Assembly (NCBI GenBank): GCA_002869065.1
Contig: PKTR01000005.1
Location: forward strand, 124,001-188,000
Direction of reading: 5' to 3'
Source: Hyphomicrobiales bacterium
GTDB lineage: Bacteria; Pseudomonadota; Alphaproteobacteria; Rhizobiales; Rhodobiaceae
DNA: 64,000 nt
The notes beneath the pieces are model-generated. The model did no database searches and was not told the DNA's origin. It worked only from the letters and a program-made list of their open reading frames with translations. The translations under genes and the position numbers were made by a program. Of this stretch, positions 60,161 to 64,000 are shown one piece after another. The first letter of the stretch is position 1. Each line of letters begins with the position of its first letter.

Positions 60161-61573
60161 TTACCTCCTCTGGAACTCGGGGCTCATCAACAGCAATGCC
60201 AGCGCCTGCTGGCGGCTTTCGGCACGTCTGAGTGCCTGCGCGGTGTAGTCGGTCAGCGCGGGGCCGAACAGGGCATCGGCCAATTGCCGCACGTCGACGG
60301 CTTCGGCCCGTTCCGAGGCAATCTGATCGGCCCAGTCGAGCCGCTCCAGAAGCGCGTCGGCAGCCAGCCACGTCGTGCTGTCATCGGGCCAGCCGGCCGG
60401 CGACGGTGGTCCCCATATCGGCTGGCCGAGCAGGTTCAGCGCCCGCACGATCTCGTTGCCGCCCGGTACCCAGTCAAGTGCCCGGCCTGCGGCCACCATC
60501 ATCTCGTAGGGCGACAGCAGTTTCGACGCCGGCTGCTCCCACAACTCGTCGGCCAGCACCAGCGCGCGGGACATCGACATCAGATCTCCGTCGGTGTCCA
60601 TGAACAGCGTCGCCAGCCGTTTCGACAGCGCGGGGATCGGCGTGCCATTGCCGAAATAGGCGACGAGCTTGTCGGCGACGTGCCGCGCCGTCGAAGGATG
60701 ACGGGCGAGATCGTCCAGCGCGGCAACGCCTTTCTCCATCCCGTCCTGATCATAAGTCTTGCCAAGCAGCGGAAACGCGCCCGGCTCATGCCAGTTCTTG
60801 TGAAACACGAACTGGCCGCCAAGCGGATGCTTGAACTTGCGGACCGACCACCCGGTCAGGATGCGGGCGAAATTGGTGACGTCGTCCTGGCTGTAACCGC
60901 CATCGACGCCCAGCGTATGCAGTTCAAGGATTTCGCGGGCGAGGTTCTCGTTGAGGCCGTTGCCGCCGCGCTGGCCGGCGACCGAATTCGGGCCGCGCGA
61001 CCGGGCGTTTTCGAGATAGAGCAGCATCGCCGGATGGCGGGCCGACGCATGCAGCATCTCGCGGAAGCTGCCGAGCACGTTGGGCCGGATCGCCTCACGT
61101 TCATTGGCACCGGTGAGGACACGAATCCGCCCGCTGTGCTGTGCGGAGACGCAGAAATGATCGGCCCAGAATGTCACCAGACGTTCGACGAACGGCGCCG
61201 GCGTACGCACGACCTTGGCCACCCGCAACTCCGCCTCCTGGCGATAGACGCTGAAGGCAGGGTTGTTCGCGCGGGCGAGCTTGCGCTCCATGCGCTGCGC
61301 CTCTGCGCTCCTGTCACCGGCTTGCTTACCCTGCATCCCGGCCGTCGCATCGTCACGCCCGCCCTGTTCCCGCTCCATCTGGCGAAAGCCGATGAAGCTC
61401 CGATAGAGCGCATCCGAGCCCTGTGTCCGGCTGTCCTCGATCAACGCCACATCCGGATCGTCGCATTGCTGCAACAACCACTCGCGGGCATGGCCGTCGA
61501 TGGTAAGGGCGTCATTCGCCGACGGCCCCATACCGAAGCGCTTGAGCGCCGTGATCGTCTCGTGTCGGACCAT
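60161..61573 (-). CDS. DUF1800 domain protein
   Basis: This 470-residue protein matches DUF1800: FWADHFCVSAQHSGRIR, RSRGPNSVAGQRGGNGLNENLAREILELHTLGVDGGY-type block (near residues 190-225) and DDVTNFARILTGWSV. GGAAGGAG precedes the ATG at 61573. No clear signal peptide is seen, which suggests that it travels with the Tat-exported DUF1501 partner or acts inside the cell. The two genes form one transcript. Confidence 0.93.
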   Translation of the reverse strand: MVRHETITALKRFGMGPSANDALTIDGHAREWLLQQCDDPDVALIEDSRTQGSDALYRSFIGFRQMEREQGGRDDATAGMQGKQAGDRSAEAQRMERKLARANNPAFSVYRQEAELRVAKVVRTPAPFVERLVTFWADHFCVSAQHSGRIRVLTGANEREAIRPNVLGSFREMLHASARHPAMLLYLENARSRGPNSVAGQRGGNGLNENLAREILELHTLGVDGGYSQDDVTNFARILTGWSVRKFKHPLGGQFVFHKNWHEPGAFPLLGKTYDQDGMEKGVAALDDLARHPSTARHVADKLVAYFGNGTPIPALSKRLATLFMDTDGDLMSMSRALVLADELWEQPASKLLSPYEMMVAAGRALDWVPGGNEIVRALNLLGQPIWGPPSPAGWPDDSTTWLAADALLERLDWADQIASERAEAVDVRQLADALFGPALTDYTAQALRRAESRQQALALLLMSPEFQRR

Positions 61574-61848
61574 AGGATCTCCTTCCCCCCGCCGCCGGCA
61601 GTTCCGGCCCCATCGCTCGGGACCCGCACCAGGACCAGCGCCCGGTCGCTGCCGTGTTCGGTCAGGACATGCCCGATAGATGACGCCGGCGGGCTGAACC
61701 GACCATGAATGGCAGAATAACACCGCATTCATGCCGACCCATTCAGGCAATAACCGGGCACCAGGCAAAGAGATATCGGAACCAGGGGCGGGACGCGCAA
61801 CAGAACGCGATGGCATACCGCGCGGGCCGCACGACACCGGCGTTCAGG

Positions 61849-61886
61849 CAAAAAAAGAAGCGGCGAACCCGCCGGTCCGCCGCTTC
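61849..61886 (-). terminator. Intrinsic terminator of sqr
   Basis: GAAGCGGCG and CGCCGCTTC form a nine-bp stem followed on the minus strand by TTTTTTT. It lies 40 bases after the sqr stop. The remaining 275 bases up to the DUF1800 start hold no recognisable gene. Confidence 0.85.
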
Positions 61887-61925
61887 GTTGTTCATCCTGC
61901 CGGCATCCGCGCCGGCTAGCCGCGG

Positions 61926-63197
61926 CTAGCGCTTCAGCTTGCCGATATCGAGGATCTGCAGCACGACCTTTTCGAAGTACGGCTCGGTCGATCCCTTGCG
62001 GACCTTGCGCAGGAAGTACTTCTCGAAGGCGATCTTCGCCAGGTGCACCCAGCGGCCGCTCGACGACCAGTTGACGTTGCGCGGCGGGTTCTGCGGCAGC
62101 GCCACGAAGGCAATGCCGGTATCGCCGAAGTCAGCGAGGCAGATCGCGTTCCACGTCGCTTCATGCGTCGGCTGCTGGTTGGCGATGATCTCGGCGATGT
62201 TGAGCGCCGTCGCCGTCACCATGCTCTCGATCATGTAGCCGGTCTTCGGCACACCGACCGGAACCGGGGTCGATTCGAGCGGCGCGATCGCGATGCAGAC
62301 GCCGACGCCGAAGATGTTCGGATACTTCGGGTTGCGCTGGTGCTTGTCGACGACGATGAAGCCGCGCGGATTGACCAGACCGTCGATGCCGCGCACCGCG
62401 CCGATGCCGCGGAAGGCCGGCAGCATCATCGAGTACTTGAACGGCAACTCGTGCGTCTGTTTCACCGAGCCGTCGTCATTGTGCTCGCTGACATGCATTG
62501 TGCCGTCTTCGACCTTGTCGACCTTGGCATTGCAGATCCAGCGGATATGACGCTCGCGGAAGCCCGATTCGAGCAGGCTCTTGGTGTCGCCGACGCCGCC
62601 GAGGCCGAGATGGCCCGGATAGGGCTCCGCAGTAACGAAGGTCATCGGCACCTTGTCGCGGAGGCGGCGCTTGCGCAGGTCGGTGTCCATGATCAGCGCG
62701 AATTCGTAGGCCGGGCCGTAGCACGACGCGCCCTGAACGGCGCCAACGACGATCGGACCCGGATCGGCGCAGAACTTTTCCCACTTGTTGGAAGCAGAGG
62801 TGGCGTGCTCGACGTCGCAGATCGACGCGGTGTAGCCGTCGGGACCGAGGCCCTCGATTTCGTCGAAGGCGAGTTCCGGACCGGTCGCGATGATCAGGTA
62901 ATCGTAGGCAACGCTGTCGCCGTTCTCCAGCTCGACCTTGTTGTCGTCGGCATGAAGCTTGGTCGCGGCGCTGCAAATGAAGTCGATCTTGTGCTTGCCA
63001 AGCACCGGAGCGAGATCGATCGTTATGTCTTTCTTGCTCCGCCATTTCACCGCAACCCACGGGTTGGACGGCGTGAACTGGAAGTAAGGGACCTTGGAAA
63101 TGACCGTGACCTGATGTTCCCGGCGAAGCGCCTGGCGAACCTCATAGGCCGCGGAGATACCGCCAATGCCTCCCCCGAGCACAACAATATGTGCCAT
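61926..63197 (-). CDS. sqr: Sulfide:quinone oxidoreductase, type I
   Basis: This 423-residue flavoprotein oxidises sulfide to polysulfide or sulfane sulfur and reduces quinone at the membrane. The FAD site is VVLGGGIGGISAAYEV at the N-terminus. The three redox cysteines are C127 (SICDVEHA), C159 (QGASCYGP) and C353 (NAICLADFG). These positions equal those of Rhodobacter capsulatus SQR. The C-terminal amphipathic region (FEKYFLRKVRKGSTEPYFEK) should dock to the membrane. The start at 63197 is MAHIVV with GGAAAGGAA upstream. It is monocistronic. Confidence 0.95.
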   Translation of the reverse strand: MAHIVVLGGGIGGISAAYEVRQALRREHQVTVISKVPYFQFTPSNPWVAVKWRSKKDITIDLAPVLGKHKIDFICSAATKLHADDNKVELENGDSVAYDYLIIATGPELAFDEIEGLGPDGYTASICDVEHATSASNKWEKFCADPGPIVVGAVQGASCYGPAYEFALIMDTDLRKRRLRDKVPMTFVTAEPYPGHLGLGGVGDTKSLLESGFRERHIRWICNAKVDKVEDGTMHVSEHNDDGSVKQTHELPFKYSMMLPAFRGIGAVRGIDGLVNPRGFIVVDKHQRNPKYPNIFGVGVCIAIAPLESTPVPVGVPKTGYMIESMVTATALNIAEIIANQQPTHEATWNAICLADFGDTGIAFVALPQNPPRNVNWSSSGRWVHLAKIAFEKYFLRKVRKGSTEPYFEKVVLQILDIGKLKR

Positions 63198-63231
63198 GAT
63201 GTTTCCTTTCCCCAACTGAACTGTGTTTTTA

Positions 63232-63258
63232 CAAATGCCCCGTCACGGCGAGCATTTG
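63232..63258. promoter_or_regulatory. Inverted repeat in the sqr leader
   Basis: CAAATGC and GCATTTG are perfect 7-bp arms 13 bases apart, 35-60 bases upstream of the sqr start. It could be an operator or a leader hairpin. It does not match the published BigR/SqrR consensus as I remember it. Confidence 0.35.
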
Positions 63259-63481
63259 CACACCTTAATGTTCACTACTTTCGAATTCAAACATATACAA
63301 CAGGAGCATGGGGGTGGACATTCGTCATATCACCACCCTTTTGCCTCTTTTCTCAGAGCTGAAGCTGCGTAAGATTGGAGGCACAAACGCCGATGGCGCA
63401 TCGCCGCGCGAATTCGGCAGACATTTCGTGAATGGCGCGTCTCGCTACCGCCCAAAAACAACAAACCAAGGGAGCCAGGTC

Positions 63482-63892
63482 ATGGCGGTCGACATCACCA
63501 TTGATCCCGATACCGTCCGATTGTTCGCCCAGAAGGCACGTGCCATCGCGTCGGCGGTCGACGACACGTTCGAAGACGGTCACGAGCACGAAGTCGAGTT
63601 CGACACTCAAAACCTCAGCGACACCCATGCCCACGAAGGTTTGCGCGAGGAAGAATCGGAAAACCTGACCCGCGAAGAGCTCAAGGAACTTATCGACGAC
63701 CTCAATGTCGACGAAGCCTCCGAGCTTGTCGCCATCGTCTGGATCGGCCGCGGCGACTACGATGCCAATGACTGGGAGAGCGCCGTATCGGACGCTGCCG
63801 GCCGGGCGCAGGGGTCGACGTCGCGCTACCTGCTCGGCATGACCATGCTCGCCGACTATATCGAGGAAGGGCTCGACGCCATCGGGCGGTGA
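63482..63892 (+). CDS. DUF3775 protein
   Basis: This 136-residue acidic protein matches DUF3775: MAVDITIDPDTVRLFAQKAR at the start, the LIDDLNVDEASELVAIVWIGRG core and LLGMTMLADYIEEGLDAIG at the end. AGGGAGCC precedes the ATG; an upstream extension to 63308 is not conserved in character. Family function is unknown. It is divergent from sqr. Confidence 0.88.
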   Translation: MAVDITIDPDTVRLFAQKARAIASAVDDTFEDGHEHEVEFDTQNLSDTHAHEGLREEESENLTREELKELIDDLNVDEASELVAIVWIGRGDYDANDWESAVSDAAGRAQGSTSRYLLGMTMLADYIEEGLDAIGR

Positions 63893-64000
63893 CCGCCGCC
63901 AGCGCCGCCAGCCCTACCCCGCCCCAATGTCGCCTGCCTGGCGAAAGCCCTACCCGTGCAATCCGATTTCGGGTTGCGCCGGCCGGTAAAAGGGGGAACC

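Overview
The window looks like a stretch of chromosome from an alphaproteobacterium of the Hyphomicrobiales (Rhizobiales) type. It is GC-rich and densely coding. The evidence is the gene order carB-greA-lrp-trxB-lsrB with a probable AbcR-type small RNA after lsrB, promoters of the form CTTGAC-N17-CTTTAT, and rhizobial-type intergenic palindromes. A class GN sortase with a VIT/vWA target, a type I sulfide:quinone reductase and an octaheme cytochrome suggest a marine or sediment bacterium with flexible respiration. The genus cannot be fixed. I see no prophage, CRISPR array, transposase, rRNA or tRNA.

Layout, left to right. 0-6.6 kb: RNase P RNA, a MocR regulator divergent from a cupin/EamA/DUF1272/PNPOx-like operon, a His-rich PadR repressor of the YqjI type with a DUF2218 gene, and a DUF3445 haem oxidase. 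6.7-12 kb: rhomboid protease, cobalamin adenosyltransferase, small membrane protein, an SDR/DUF4386/Met-rich cytochrome c operon and an MFS transporter. 12-16.2 kb: a periplasmic haem-redox cluster (sorbosone-dehydrogenase-like protein, di-haem peroxidase, exported truncated haemoglobin) divergent from a LysR regulator, with OxyR-like ATAG-N7-CTAT sites between them. 16.2-25.3 kb: a fused 5-oxoprolinase with a MarR regulator, a LEA-like lipoprotein, an EamA transporter, DjlA, an amidase and MsrP.

25.3-35.1 kb: the conserved block [AbcR-like sRNA]-lsrB-trxB-(GMC dehydrogenase pair)-lrp-greA-carB. The GMC pair and a palindromic repeat sit as an apparent insertion between lrp and trxB. 35.3-45.3 kb: an acyl-CoA ligase and sterol-desaturase-like pair, hbd-etfA-etfB, a divergent EF-G paralogue, a GH19 lysin and an aspartate aminotransferase. 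45.4-49 kb: MipA/OmpV, then an octaheme cytochrome with a cytochrome b partner. 49-55 kb: a divergent DUF2927 protein, a COG4091 dehydrogenase, an overlapping GT87-GT2-GtrA operon, a small cytochrome c and a PH-like membrane protein. 55.2-64 kb: class GN sortase and its target, DUF2892, a DUF1800-DUF1501 export pair, sqr and a DUF3775 protein.

The most noteworthy items are the probable LsrB/VtlR-controlled sRNA, the LysR-haemoglobin-peroxidase cluster with OxyR-like sites, the octaheme cytochrome/cytochrome b pair with a palindrome upstream of its promoter, and the YqjI-like autoregulated PadR gene. All calls come from reading the sequence and from knowledge of the families. No database search was run.
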